Both the position numbers and the translations under genes were made by a program. A stretch of 64,000 nt of DNA. Origin: Halictus rubicundus (Eukaryota; Arthropoda; Insecta; Hymenoptera; Halictidae). The notes under the pieces were generated by a model. That model was given only the letters and a program-made list of their open reading frames with translations, was not told where the DNA came from and searched no databases. The DNA lies in contig NC_135149.1 of the NCBI RefSeq assembly GCF_050948215.1, positions 3,329,001 to 3,393,000 of the forward strand, read 5' to 3'. This document shows, piece by piece, positions 35,801-47,568 of the stretch (its first letter is position 1; every line of letters begins with the position of its first letter).

Positions 35801-37242
35801 TGCACAGAGAGCATAGGCGCGTAGAAGACGATCAATTTGTTTTTTATATCCAGTACCGTGATCATATGTTTATCCGCGCCTTGAGGTATCGGCTCTATGG
35901 TACTGTAAACACCTAGAGTTAATTAATCATGTTCTTATTCAACCGACCGACTCGAATACGCGGATAATTCTTGCCTTGGTTTCGCAGAAATGGTGGTGGT
36001 CCTTCTTGGAACATTAGCAGCTTCTTTCGATATTATCACTAGGTAACTTCTAAACCACTCTAACATTATTTTCTGGCCTCCTGCCGCGTAACAAGGACCT
36101 CTACCATCGGGCGTGTAACAATATATTGCCTAATTGTGAAAGGAATGTATTATTCGAGAGTGTTTACATATTTGAATCAGAATCTTTGATGAATTCATTA
36201 CATCGTTGCGACCGATCATGAAGTGACTGTCTTGCATTGATTCCGCAAGGACGCTGCAGTTTCTGCTGCAACCCATATTGTCCAAGGGAGACTTGAATTC
36301 CTTATCCTTTACGGTAACATTGTACACAAAGACGCTGTTCGTTGTAGCAACAAAGAGGTGAGTTTGTTTGCTCATGGCTCTTATCGCAAGACCGGTGATA
36401 GATACATTTGTACTCTTCAACACCTTTATCTTGATCTTTCTTTCCCTGGTCAGGTCACCCCTAAAAACGAACAATGGAATCTCGATCCGAAAGTTTTAAA
36501 AACACTCTTCGTGTATATTTACCTGTAAAGCATAATAGAGCCATCTCCAAACCCGATAGCCATTAAAGTGAGACTGGTATGCACATACAGTGCAGTCGCA
36601 GGAACTCCTCTGTTGCTGGGTATAGCTCTGCTTATGCGAACACATGTCGGATTGCCCTGTTTGTCAAGTTTAGCCAAGTTCCACACTTTTATCGTAGGAT
36701 TACAACCAAGATCGTCTTCCTAAACGAATACATGTATTTTGAATAAATGCATTTGCAAGAAGCAGAGAATTTGATAACGATACTAACACCAATGGTGAAC
36801 AAGAAAGTGGAATGTTGAACTTGCTGAGCTAAGGTTAAAGTAATCTCGTACGCTCGGAAGGTGGTAACATCGAAGGTCCTGTTAACTAAATGCACGTTCC
36901 CTCTGTTGTCTCCGAATACTAAGTTGCCGTTTCCGCTCGTAGCTGCGGTGACTTGACCGTCCTGTTGAACACCGTCCACGTTAGTCACGTTCGAACAACT
37001 TAACCTACGAAAAACGATCCTACACCGAATACGATTTGAACCGAGAGAAACTCACCCTGAGAGCTCTGGCGATCTTCCCTTCGTCGACCTCTTTCTTCAG
37101 GTCGAAAAAATTGAAGCGTCTCCACTGGAAAACAAACGGATTGTTACCGTGAGGGCGTCGATAATGAGGTTATGATCGGGCTATGGAAAACAATACGCGA
37201 AACGATCGAAGAGAATGATGAACGAACCTCAAGGAATGCCAT
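32869..37242 (-). CDS. Vps11: VPS11, core subunit of HOPS/CORVET, with C-terminal NPF tail
   Basis: Sixteen exons in transcript order: 37228-37242, 37056-37124, 36790-36961, 36523-36719, 36202-36460, 35975-36129, 35669-35902, 35306-35606, 35036-35224, 34851-34973, 34660-34787, 34376-34588, 34133-34305, 33762-34059, 33360-33682, 32869-33230. The product is about 1069 aa (human 941). It starts MAFLEWRRF. It has an N-terminal beta-propeller, an alpha-solenoid with QYGDHLYSKGDHNGAIEQYI and LEPSYVIRKFLDSQ, and a RING-H2 at about 819-860 (CSAC...CQH..HQHC...CPAC). It then reaches VADYFGRGVFKKL. VPS11 scaffolds endosome and lysosome tethering complexes. Two oddities: exon 4 contains one excess nucleotide in the TTTT run 36660-36663, and exon 6 uses a GC donor. 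The last exon adds about 120 aa with three NPF motifs and acidic runs. Confidence 0.93.
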
Positions 37243-39812
37243 GATGTGGTCCGGTTGTTTATGTAGACATCAGTGACAAATACTGTCCACTGCGTGAACG
37301 AACAGTGCACGTACGCGCTATCCTCTTTGACAGTTACCTGACAACGGATTTAATCGGTCGCACGTTCACCATCTTTTCAACCATATCTAATCAGCTGATT
37401 ATGACATACCTTAAGTTCTGCGCATGCGCTTCGGCGGGCGACATATTCCCTGTTGTATCGACTGCATCGATCTGCAGTTCCATGCGACACCAACGGCAAC
37501 GAACTGGAACTATTCCCTACTATACCGACTCTGCAGGCACTGACAGTCGATAAGAGTGCGCGTCGAGTTTCACCGACGTACTATTTGCGCTAGAAATAGC
37601 ACAGGGTTCGGGTAACTTCCACGGATGGCGTTGCTGTAGAATCGAAACCTCAGCGCCATCTTTGCGGGAACTAAGTTTGAATTCTACGCTCAAAAATTAT
37701 AATTCTCTTCATTCCTTAAACAAATATTGAATAATATCTGCGCCACTTATAGCATGCTTTGGTTGGAATAAATATGGATTCTTCATGCTCGAATAAAGGA
37801 GAGAAGCGGAAATAATTCAAACGGTCATCCGAGGAAGACGAGTTAACTAGACATTTCTGTTTAATGTTCAATTTTTTTTCTTTTTTTTTTTTTTTTTAGA
37901 TATTTACAATTATTAAATATTTACACATTGAATCACCCGGTTAACGGATTAAGCTTCGTCTAAACGGAAAGGTATAAAATCGTTCACCGCCTCTCGAAAA
38001 GTAAATTGCCTCTCCGAAAGTTGCAACTGAAAAACAACTCGAGGAGGAGTGACAAGAATACTTCGCGAGCCCAGAATGCCAAGGCAATCCCGTTTTACGC
38101 TTCGAGTGCGCTCGATTATCTCGTTCCCATTGGACGATCTACGGTATATTAGTATACGACACTGGACCGGACGGATTGCGGTAGCTTTCCGGATCGCTGT
38201 TCAGAATTAGTAAGACGTAAGTTCTGTTATATTTGTTAAAAAGGACGAACAGTTAGTGTCGACGATGGGGCGGGACGTGTTTTACAAGGTCTGTGTCTCC
38301 TGTCCTTGCGGGGCACGCGGGTCATCAAGAAGAAATGGTCGCGAGAAACTCGGAAAATCGATTATAAATACAACGCGAGCTCCGTTCTGTTCTATTATGT
38401 TCCGTTCTCTGATATTAACCGGAATCGGAGAGGCTCGAATCTCAGTCTCGGAGATCGTCGTTCTTCCTCGAACCTCGGGTCTCCCCAGACCCGAACGAAA
38501 TTCGCGCAGGACTTCGCGATTCGCACCCCTCCGTTCTAACTGTCGGATTCTTTTCGAAAATTGCGAATATAATAAATGCAACGACGTTGTTCAAGCAAGC
38601 TCCTCTCACCGACCTATATCAGCTTGCACACCAACTTTCGAAAAGATTCCCGCACCTTCTGGGATAATCCCATTGTTTAGATGCTCAACTTCCTGCGCGA
38701 ATCTCGATCGCACCTAGGGCGTTCTTCCGATCCTTTCCTCTCCTCCTTAATATTTTGTACCGTGGTCGTGCTCGCATCGGAAAGAAAAGGTTTCGTTCTT
38801 GATTTGTCTGCGATCGCTTCCCTATAAATCCGACTCGACTCGACTCGATTCGACGCGACGAGCGCGTGTCGTCCTTCTCGTTCATTGTATGTATATCGCG
38901 TTCAGGGTGTGCGATTGATAATCCAGCTGGACACGTTTTCCGTTCCGTTTTCCGTCAATCTTTCTGCGAGCCGGTTCGAGGCACGCGATTCCGTCCCTCT
39001 TCGAATGTGTCGGAGTACTAGAACGGAACAGGAGAGTTTTCGAGAGTGCAAGCTGGGCCCTCTCGTTCCGCCGAGATACGCCGCTGTGAAACGCTGTAAT
39101 AAACGTCGTCGTCGCGCTGCGTCGACAGAATCAAGGTTCTTCTCACGAGCATCTTTATTTCATCGATCTCTCGGCATTGAATTTTGAAAGTTATTGCTAA
39201 GTACACCCGACGGCGGAGTCTTCGTTCCGAGCGAATGCTGTTACAAAATACTGCGAGAGCGAGATCCTCGATCTAGGATTTCAATGAGAGCGCGATACTG
39301 TAAAACGTTGACGAGAGTAGCGCGCGCGACACCAATGCATTGTCGTCTACGCGTGTCTCGACGGAAAATCTTCTGTCAGCGGTATTAGAAAATTTCTCTA
39401 GGGCGGGGGGGGGGGTGGTATCGTTGCTTGGCGTCTGATGGTCTTCGGGTATCCTGCAGCGACCCTCGACATCGGAGGAACGATCAACGTTGATCGGGGG
39501 GTGGAAGCCGAGCCTTCAAACGTTTTACGGTAGGCGCTCGTCCCGAATTGACAGACAGTTGTTTGTTCACTATATTAAACACGATTCTCTCAATATATTT
39601 CTTCTCTCACACTATCTCTTTCTCTCTCCGTCTCGTACAAGGAATTAGGAAACACGATGAGATTCGACTTCGACTTCGTTCTCTCCGTTTTTTATTCACG
39701 AGGGCTCGGGCTAGGGACGATCGGTAGCGCGAAGAGAAGTGTGGGACTTTCCTTCTCAAACTTTACAGACGTAGCGTAATTACTTACTTCTCTAGCTATC
39801 GATTATGTGTAC

Positions 39813-39815
<3 letters not shown>

Positions 39816-39845
<30 letters not shown>
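39816..39845. repeat. (GT)n microsatellite
   Basis: About 15 GT units. Confidence 0.95.
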
Positions 39846-39846
<1 letters not shown>

Positions 39847-39969
39847 TCTGCACGTGTACACGTGGCTCTGTGCTGCTTAAAATCGCTTTGAATCGCGAAT
39901 TCGAATCGCGCGATCTCCTCTCGCAAACTCGCACCGTTTCTTTCGCCGTTTTTCACACTCGCTCTCTTC

Positions 39970-39973
<4 letters not shown>

Positions 39974-40001
<28 letters not shown>
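39974..40001. repeat. (CT)n microsatellite
   Basis: About 14 CT units. Confidence 0.93.
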
Positions 40002-40003
<2 letters not shown>

Positions 40004-40388
40004 CTTATCAAACATTTAATTCATATATAATATATCTATATTATATATCTATATATATACTTTACAAACAGGAAACGATTAGACACTAGGGCTCCGCGTT
40101 CGGCCCGAAAAACGGCCGAGTATTCCTTTTCAGTTTGAGAATGGACCGGAACGGAGGATTATCTTCTTCCCGCTGTCATGTCGGCTCGAAATTTCTTTCT
40201 GTCCCTCCTCCCTCACCCCGAAATCGAAAACGACTCAATCTTCAAAGGGATACTCGTGCGCGATTGCGTTTAAATGGCTTAAGGATGCACTTCTTTGTAA
40301 AATACAGTATTATCCCGCCTCTGCGTAAGTATATCCGTTTAGAGATTTGTTCTTCGTTTTTCTCCGTCGTTTCTTCTCTCGTTTCGAA

Positions 40389-40391
<3 letters not shown>

Positions 40392-40429
<38 letters not shown>
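40392..40429. repeat. (CT)n microsatellite
   Basis: About 19 CT units, followed by CGCGCTCACTCGCTC-type variants. Confidence 0.95.
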
Positions 40430-40431
<2 letters not shown>

Positions 40432-40673
40432 GCGCTCACTCGCTCACACTCTCGCTCTTTCTCGCTCTTTCTCGCTGTCTCTTTCTTTCTTTTGTTACCG
40501 TAAATTTATACAATAAAATATCACAGTTCTGTTCGTACCACGCAATATAATCAATATATTGTTTTTTTTTTTGCTTACCATGCCTACACGATTCTCTCCA
40601 TGTTTCTCTCGCTCTCATTCTCAGTCTCTCCGACGTTCGATGCTTGCCGATTTCCTGTCCACTCGCACGCACA

Positions 40674-40706
40674 ATACACACACACGCGCGCGCGCGCGCG
40701 CACACG
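40674..40706. repeat. (CA)n-(CG)n alternating tract
   Basis: Strictly alternating pyrimidine-purine sequence with a central CGCGCG core, a composition prone to Z-DNA. Confidence 0.9.
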
Positions 40707-41690
40707 TTCCCAGTCTTCCGTCTTCCCTCTTCGATCTCTTCTCGCGAAAACGATTTCGAGCCGCGCTAACCTCGATCGACGATAGATCTTTCGACGAAAT
40801 TGCGAACGAAAGATCACTCGACACGGTCGTGAAACTGAATGCTCGTTGCCCTCCCCCCGCTTCACAACAAATTCGTGCTCATTGTCAAGTATTTATGTAA
40901 TGTAACTATAGTATTACGATAAACGTATCGTCGTACGCACCGTATGTCGAAATGATCTATTGAGCTGAACATTCGGCGAATGTAGAATTTGTTAATATTT
41001 ATGATGTCGAATAAGCATTCTGAACGTTCGGCGAATAAAAATTCGGGGGTCGAACGAGCATCCGTTCGTTTGCTCTAACCGCGCTTAATGCGGTTACTAG
41101 TGCGATTATTTTCACAGAACTCGCGAACGCGTGGCGGCACGGACGCATCGCGACGTTATACTGATCGGGAGAATTAAAATTTCCGGCTGGAAGGGAGACA
41201 TGGAACAGTAATGAAAAAACCGTTTCGACCGAGAAATCGTGCCCGGGGTCCTCCGGAGTGATTTATGGGCCCGGAACAGAGGGCATACTGTGCGAAGAAA
41301 AACTGGTCGGGAGCGGTGCATTGTCACGGAGGTGACCTGTGTTTTGTCTTTCGACAGACCTCGAGCACATTGCGACTATTTCACCGTATCCCTCGTATTT
41401 TTTTTTTTTATGTTCTCTCCACCGTCGACGCAACGATTTCCGCTCTAAGGAACCCCGCATCCGGTCGTCGCGCGAGCGGCTGAAGGATCCGTCGATCCGG
41501 GGGGGCGAACGCGATCTTCGATCTTTCTCTAATTGGCACATCGACGGAAAAAGAAAAGTTCTCTCTGTCTCCCTCGGTTGTTGAAGATCTTTCGAAAAAG
41601 CAAACGGGATGAGATTCTCGGCTATTAATCGATAACAATTGACACGTCTGCGATCGAAGAACGATCCTTTCGCCCCTCGCCGCTCTGTCC

Positions 41691-41694
<4 letters not shown>

Positions 41695-41751
<57 letters not shown>
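41695..41751. repeat. (CT)n microsatellite
   Basis: About 28 CT units, one of the longest tracts in the window. Confidence 0.95.
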
Positions 41752-41753
<2 letters not shown>

Positions 41754-42242
41754 GAAAGCACAATGGACGGCATCTTTCCCGCGAATTTGCTCGCAGAACG
41801 AGCGAATCAAACAACTGAGCGAAAACAGGGTCGCACACGGGGAAGGGGGAGGAAAGGGGATACTCTTAAGAGGATTTGCGAAACACCCCTTTTTCGAAAT
41901 TTATTCTCCGCCACCACGGTAACGATCGGTCCCCGTCGACGAAAACAAAAATATTCATACGCGACGCTAAAAACGTTTCCCCCTCCATTCCGTCGCGAAC
42001 GGAGACGAAAACAATAATATAGCCTAAAGGACTCACCGGTGAAGAAGAAGGCGAGGAAGGTTGCCTGGTTGTGGCTGGTGGAGGTGGAGGTGGAAGTGGG
42101 TGTGGGAGATGTTTGGTGTCTTCTCGTCAGGGAAAAGAAAATTCTTGAACAGGAAACACGCTGTACCGGGCGCGTCTCTCCTCTTCCACACACACTCGAC
42201 AACATACGCTTTCTGTTCTTTGTAACGTGATAGTTTATTAAA

Positions 42243-42312
42243 CGAAATTATAATTATAATAATAATAATTAATAATAATTAATAATAATATTAATAATAA
42301 TATTAATAAAAT
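42243..42312. repeat. (AAT)n-like AT-rich repeat
   Basis: Imperfect AAT/ATT units; a similar shorter tract lies at 43815-43862. Confidence 0.9.
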
Positions 42313-42723
42313 AATCATCAATGAAACTAAAGGGTAGACAGAAAAAGGATCACAATTAAAGCGCGGGGGTACCTGACACTGTAACAACCGCCCACCCACA
42401 ACCCCCCAGGGAAACTAAACTCTCGATACTGGTCCCCGTCTCTTCCCGTAGAAACTACCCCCCGCCCCCCTTTTCTCCCCCTGAGAACGATTTCGCTGAA
42501 GACCAACGAGAAAAAGGGGAAACGATCGACGACAGTTTTCCCTCGAAAATTCATTTTCCGGTTCTTTCTGTTTGCCCACGCAACCCTTTCACTTTCTTTT
42601 TTCGATTCCTCGATCGCGTCCCCTCTCGAGGAAAATCGTGGAAATCGCCGATGGGAGCCCAAAAACGTGATCTCCTGTGTTTCTTCGACCACAGAGATCT
42701 CTCGATCTCGCCCCTCTGTCCCT

Positions 42724-42728
<5 letters not shown>

Positions 42729-42754
<26 letters not shown>
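42729..42754. repeat. (CT)n microsatellite
   Basis: About 13 CT units. Confidence 0.92.
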
Positions 42755-43373
42755 GCTTTCTTTCTCGCACACACGCATTCTCCCCGACCGTTCGCTCGTC
42801 GATTCGTCTCCCTTTCTCTCTCACGCACGCGTTGGTCCATTCGTTCATCGTCTTAGTAACGAACTAATAGTTTTTAAACAACTTGAGCACAGGTGGGGCG
42901 TCGACGCGTCACGTCCACAGAGCTTCCCTCCTCTTTCTTGTGCTCTTGTCTTCTCTCCGTCTTGGAACGTTCGAGTGCTTCTTTTGAATTTGGGAAAATG
43001 GAGCACGGCGTTAGGAACGAAAGGGGTGAAAATCAAAGGAGTCTTTCGGAGAAGAATGGGAGGGGAAAAACGAAAGGGGTAGAAATCAAAGGAAAAACGC
43101 GGCGATTTTTCGGGAAAGAATGGAGCCTCGTGGACGGGACACGTGCGACGCCGTAACAAGAAATTATCTACAGTATACACGTGTTCTATTCCCTTCTCTC
43201 TGTTCCTCTTCGCCGGCGTGCTTCCTCCTCTCGACGCGACGCCTTGAAAAATTTTCTACGCTTCCCTCGGCCGCCAACGATCCACTCCGACGCGAGTACT
43301 CGATGTTGAAACATTGCACCGAATAGTTAACGAATAGGACTGTCAGTAGCAGAAAAAGGGGAAGGGGGAGAGG

Positions 43374-43398
43374 GAGAGAGAGAGAGAGAGAGAGAGAG
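43374..43398. repeat. (GA)n microsatellite
   Basis: About 12 GA units. Confidence 0.92.
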
Positions 43399-43685
43399 TA
43401 GTTAACGCATTACCTACCGGTGATCGTTTCTTCAAGAAATGTATATTAGCCGAAGATTGTTGAACAAATTCTCTTCGTTATACAGTCGTTGGGAATTTTA
43501 CTAACACATTTCCGGTAGTCAAAGCGTCAAAATCGTCGAAGTCGATCGAAGACGGCGCGCGGATTCGGAACGGAAACGCGCTCCTACGAAACAAGAAATT
43601 ATCGTAAATAACTTTGGGCAACGTTTGCTTGCTTCTTGCTCTATCCCACTCACGCACGCACTTGGTATCTCGCTATCATTCGTTT

Positions 43686-43691
<6 letters not shown>

Positions 43692-43728
<37 letters not shown>
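43692..43728. repeat. (CT)n microsatellite
   Basis: About 18 CT units. Confidence 0.93.
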
Positions 43729-43730
<2 letters not shown>

Positions 43731-43885
43731 CACTCGTTAGACAAGGTACTTAGAATATCTTCAGTAGAGAGTCTCTATCCATCCTCTCGTTAGCTTACGC
43801 ACCTACCGAATATTGATCAATTAATTAATCAATCAATTAATAATAATATATAATATTTATTTATTCGTTTATTTACATATATATC

Positions 43886-43956
43886 GTAGGATCCTAGGGA
43901 AAAGAGGGCAGAGGACCGGACGAACCCGCGAGCTCGAGACTCGTCGACTAGCTAAC
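43886..43956 (-). mobile_element. tRNA-like SINE, copy A (partial)
   Basis: Read on the minus strand it contains GTCGACGAGTCTCGAGCTCG, then CGGGTTCGTCC (resembling a pol III B box) and ends CTTTTCCCTAGGATCCTA. The same order of blocks occurs at 44284-44392 (minus) and 46440-46545 (plus). Confidence 0.55.
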
Positions 43957-44110
43957 ACCGTCTCTCTCGAATTATTTTCCTAGCCGCCCCCGTCGTACTG
44001 TTACCGAAAAAAGGTCAGGGGTGGTTCCGATTCGGCCATCTTGCTCTAGAATCACAGCTCGCGTCGTCGTTTCGTTTTTCGTTTGTTCAACCATCTCGCC
44101 TCTTTCTCGC

Positions 44111-44111
<1 letters not shown>

Positions 44112-44135
<24 letters not shown>
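44112..44135. repeat. (GA)n microsatellite
   Basis: GA units followed by a run of nine G. Confidence 0.92.
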
Positions 44136-44143
<8 letters not shown>

Positions 44144-44283
44144 AGAGGGAGAGACAGAGAGAACAGTGTCCTCTCCACGGCCTCTTATAGCAATTTCTCT
44201 AGTCTTTAGCGGTTCTGCCTCTTGCGCGTTATCGTCTACCCCTGTCATCGGTGTTCCCGCACACCCCACGAGCACCCAAATTA

Positions 44284-44392
44284 TAGGATCCTAGGGAAAA
44301 GAAAGGATTCAGCAGGTGCAACTCGAATTTGCGACTTCGAGACTCGTCGACCGGCGTATAACCAACGCTCCAAGCACCACAACCAATGAGTC
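44284..44392 (-). mobile_element. tRNA-like SINE, copy B
   Basis: On the minus strand: GGTTGTGGTGCTTGGAGCG head, GTCGACGAGTCTCGAAGTCG, B-box-like ATTCGAGTT, and tail CTTTTCCCTAGGATCCTA. The 18-nt tail is identical to copy A. The head resembles a tRNA 5' part but I could not assign the isotype. Confidence 0.6.
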
Positions 44393-44447
44393 CCCCGACT
44401 TTTATAACAGATAGATTCAAGCCTTGCGTATGGCCAACGAAATTTAA

Positions 44448-44633
44448 CCCCTTGCGGTCCAACGTGTTCCCTCTGCTTTACTTCAGAAGCTCGACTAACT
44501 GATTTAGTACTGTTCGGACAGCGTATAATCTTGTAACATTATTGACGAATATAATGGGAATCGATAAACTAAAAAACTATACTGCTCTGCAAAAGTCAAC
44601 GTCGAGTCTGGCTCGGTATAGGACCGCAAAGGG
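44448..44633. mobile_element. TTAA-flanked MITE (186 bp)
   Basis: Ends CCCCTTGCGGTCC and, reverse complemented, CCCTTTGCGGTCC, bordered by TTAA at 44444-44447 and 44634-44637. It is non-coding. The CCCTTTGC terminus resembles piggyBac-type short elements. Confidence 0.78.
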
Positions 44634-46439
44634 TTAACAACTAATTTGAAAGCTTTAGTATCGAGAAGAAAATAAACGATCGAGAAAATAAATGTACATT
44701 CACAACGATCTTGTATTGCCAGAGGAACGTGGAAAATTGTTAAAAGGAATATAGAAAACGGGCAACAGGATACCCGGATTGCCTGCGCGAGGGTTAAGGG
44801 CTGAAATTTTGATCGCGAGCCGTTCTTCCAAGATCTGGCGGTCCTTTTGCATGTTCAGCGAAGCGTTATCTGTGCGGAGCGATGCAACGTGGTGGCTGCA
44901 TTACCTCTCGGTGAATTTTTCAAGCGCCTCATCAGATTCGATACCGAAACTGCAGCCTTGGAATCGACGCGACATCGAGCCCCCAGCAAATTTCCTCCCG
45001 CCGGTCAAAGGGGCGTCGATTCTCGAAAGAAGGAAGGAAGAAAGGAACTGTGAAGTCGAATGAATTTTGTGTATTGTTTTTAGACCGGTGCCACATTACT
45101 TCGCGATCGTGTTCGCGAAGGACAGCCTCCTTGTAGCTCTGCAAGCGAAAACGGGGGAATCGAAAAAAAAAGAAGAAAAAGAAATCGGAACGAGAGGAGT
45201 CGATGGGGCCGGCGTTAATTCCGTTCTTTTCACGTTCCTACCTCCCAGGAGCACCGCTCGTAAGAGGGAATAGCAAAAGCCAGGAGAAATCGTGCCGTGA
45301 AGTACACCTATTTTCCAAGGGGTAGCTCTCGCCCCCTCGAAGGCGGAAGGGGGTAGTAGGCACACCTTTCTGGGTCGAGTGGACGTTTCGCTCGCAACGG
45401 GATAATTAACGAAGAGCATGAGACCGTGTACGTGTGCGTACATTTCTGTGTGCGTGTCTGTATATGTGTCAAAGAGAGATGGAGAGAAAGAACCGGGGAA
45501 AGAGTAACAGGAGAATAAGCGTCGCACGCACCTTTTAAATAGGAGTTACGCGCGAGCACACGCGTAAACTGCATATTTGCTCGATACGCGAGAACAGAGA
45601 CAGAGACTGGGAGGGGGGGGGGGGAGGGGAGAGTGAGAGAAGAGGTAGCTTGAGTTAGGGCAGCGCCAGAAAAATGGTAAATGCGAAAATAAAACGGACG
45701 ATCGAGGATTAAACACCGAAAGCACGTATATTTTCAAATGTACGTGTTACTTTGGAACATTAAATCAACTTATGGACTTGAAATCGACTTATAGTTTCTC
45801 ACGAGACAAAGAGTACTCTCCGATATAAAAAAATTTAAGACTTGAAGAAACGTGATAACCCTTAGGTGGACTGTTGGCGCCTAATCTTTAAACTGATAAT
45901 TATTTGGTGTGCGTAACTGTTTAAAGACGTAGGTGAGCCTTCTCTGTGTGACAGCGACTCTGATACTGTCAAGTAAAAATGATTCTTATTCGTTAAGAAT
46001 TCGTTAACGACATTTAAAGTCCACTTAAACGTTAATGCTGGATCCATCGAGCTTCCACATTTCGATTCCTTATTATTGAAATAATAAAAATACTTCCATG
46101 AGAAACCGTTAAACAAATACGTTGAAAGATGATTTGAAATCTCAAAAAAACTCCAATTCGTATCAATCTTATACGGAAAACGATAAAATACTCGTCGGTT
46201 AAAGGGATGAGAAAGATTCAAAGAGCTAGATTGTCACAGATGTTACATATAAACATATGTATAAATTGAAAGATAAGGAAAGATTCGATTTCCTTCGAGA
46301 AGGGTCGGATCATTTTCCTCATTTTCCTAGGACATCGCGATCAGCGGCGAGGACCACGCTGGTCAAGAAAAGAGAAGAAAACGCGCAGACACCACGAACA
46401 AGAGAATTGGGGAGCAGCAGGACAACGCCTGCCTGGACC

Positions 46440-46545
46440 CTTCAGAAATGTCCGAGCCTGTGAAAAGCTTGGCTACACGACGAAGATGGCAGACGAGCCC
46501 CGAAGTCGCGGGTCCGAGTCCCGCTCGATCCTCTTTCGCCTGGGA
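46440..46545 (+). mobile_element. tRNA-like SINE, copy C
   Basis: Contains GACGAGCCCCGAAGTCG followed by GCGGGTCCGAGTCCCGC, which pairs into a perfect tRNA T-arm-like hairpin with a seven-base loop, then a pyrimidine-rich TCCTCTTTCGCCTGGGAGC. The block order matches copies A and B, in opposite orientation. This is the copy with the clearest B box. Confidence 0.55.
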
Positions 46546-47076
46546 GCTTACAGTACGATTAAAAAAATACAAACAGGAAAACGATTTTTACGATCATCGC
46601 TGGGACCGGCTAAGCGTCGAACAGAGAAGGTGGCCTCTGCGTCGGAGAAGGCTCGACAATTAACCTAAGGAGATCGTCGTTGGGGGGGGGGGGTGGGTTG
46701 TGAAAGGACGAAGAAGGAGGCGATCGCGGAACGGGACAGGATGGGACTGGGAGGGGGGGGGGAGGAGAGGAGCCACGAAAGTAGACCAGGGTAGAGGATT
46801 CTCGCCTGGCGGCGGGATCATCTTCGACTGCGGGGTGACTATTTGCCGCGGAACTTCGTTCCGAAGATTACCGGGAAAACGCGGTTACCCGGTAATCATT
46901 CCCGAGTACTACTTTCTAACAAACTTCGAGCGTGAAAGTTAATCAACGGCCGAGCTGCTCGATCGATCCCGCCGATTCGTGGCGGCGCGATCGAGCCTTT
47001 CTAATATGTATTCGCCCGTTCGTGCATGGACGCCCGGTCGCGTTAAAACGATTAAAAGTCGCTCAGTCGATCAGCA

Positions 47077-47085
<9 letters not shown>

Positions 47086-47119
<34 letters not shown>
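47086..47119. repeat. (CT)n microsatellite
   Basis: About 17 CT units, roughly 450 bp downstream of the zinc-finger stop codon. Confidence 0.95.
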
Positions 47120-47121
<2 letters not shown>

Positions 47122-47568
47122 GCACACGTTGTCCCATCGAACCGGACGATTCGCTTTCACGCGACGAAAGAAAGCAGTAGCCTTAAAAATGTAAAAGAAA
47201 AAAATGTGATCCTCTTCGCAAACGGTCGATTTCCACTTACAGGTACCGCCGTGAGTGCGTCCGATGCGACTTGAAATGTAAAAAAAAAAATAAGAAATGA
47301 AAACAGGAGAGCGAGCCGAAACCGAGCCTCGAAGCGAATAGCCACCCTCGCGGTTAGGATCCACGGGATCGTGGACGCGCGTGATCCGCGGAGATCGATG
47401 GGTGATGAACGAGGTTGAGAGAAAGAGGTTGTTGTCCGTTACTCTGCGATGCAGAGGAAACAGAGGAGGATAGGGCAGCGGAAAGTAGGAGAGGTGTAAC
47501 GCAGAAGAAGAAATCGGGCAGAGACAGCAGCGATGGTTGTTGCGCTTAATCTCCAAGACCAGCCGGAG

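Larger units (their letters stand above)
37243..43885. other. Gene-free, microsatellite-dense stretch
   Basis: No coding exon is supported. Several open frames of 100-190 codons are merely translations of (CT)n/(GA)n tracts (Arg-Glu, Ser-Leu runs). A poly-T run lies at 37870-37895 and a G run at 39404-39415. It lies downstream of the zinc-finger gene's stop codon on the minus strand, so part of it might be an extended 3' UTR, which I cannot show. Confidence 0.45.

Noticed and set aside
36962..37004. Extension of VPS11 exon 3 upstream through GTTAAGTTGTTCG
   Set aside because: That acceptor breaks the frame with exon 2; the acceptor TTCAACAG before GACGGTCAAG at 36961 restores phase and matches the family.
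41263..41838. 191-codon minus-strand frame with a long Arg-Glu run
   Set aside because: The run is the translation of a (GA)n microsatellite, and flanking sequence has no coding signal.
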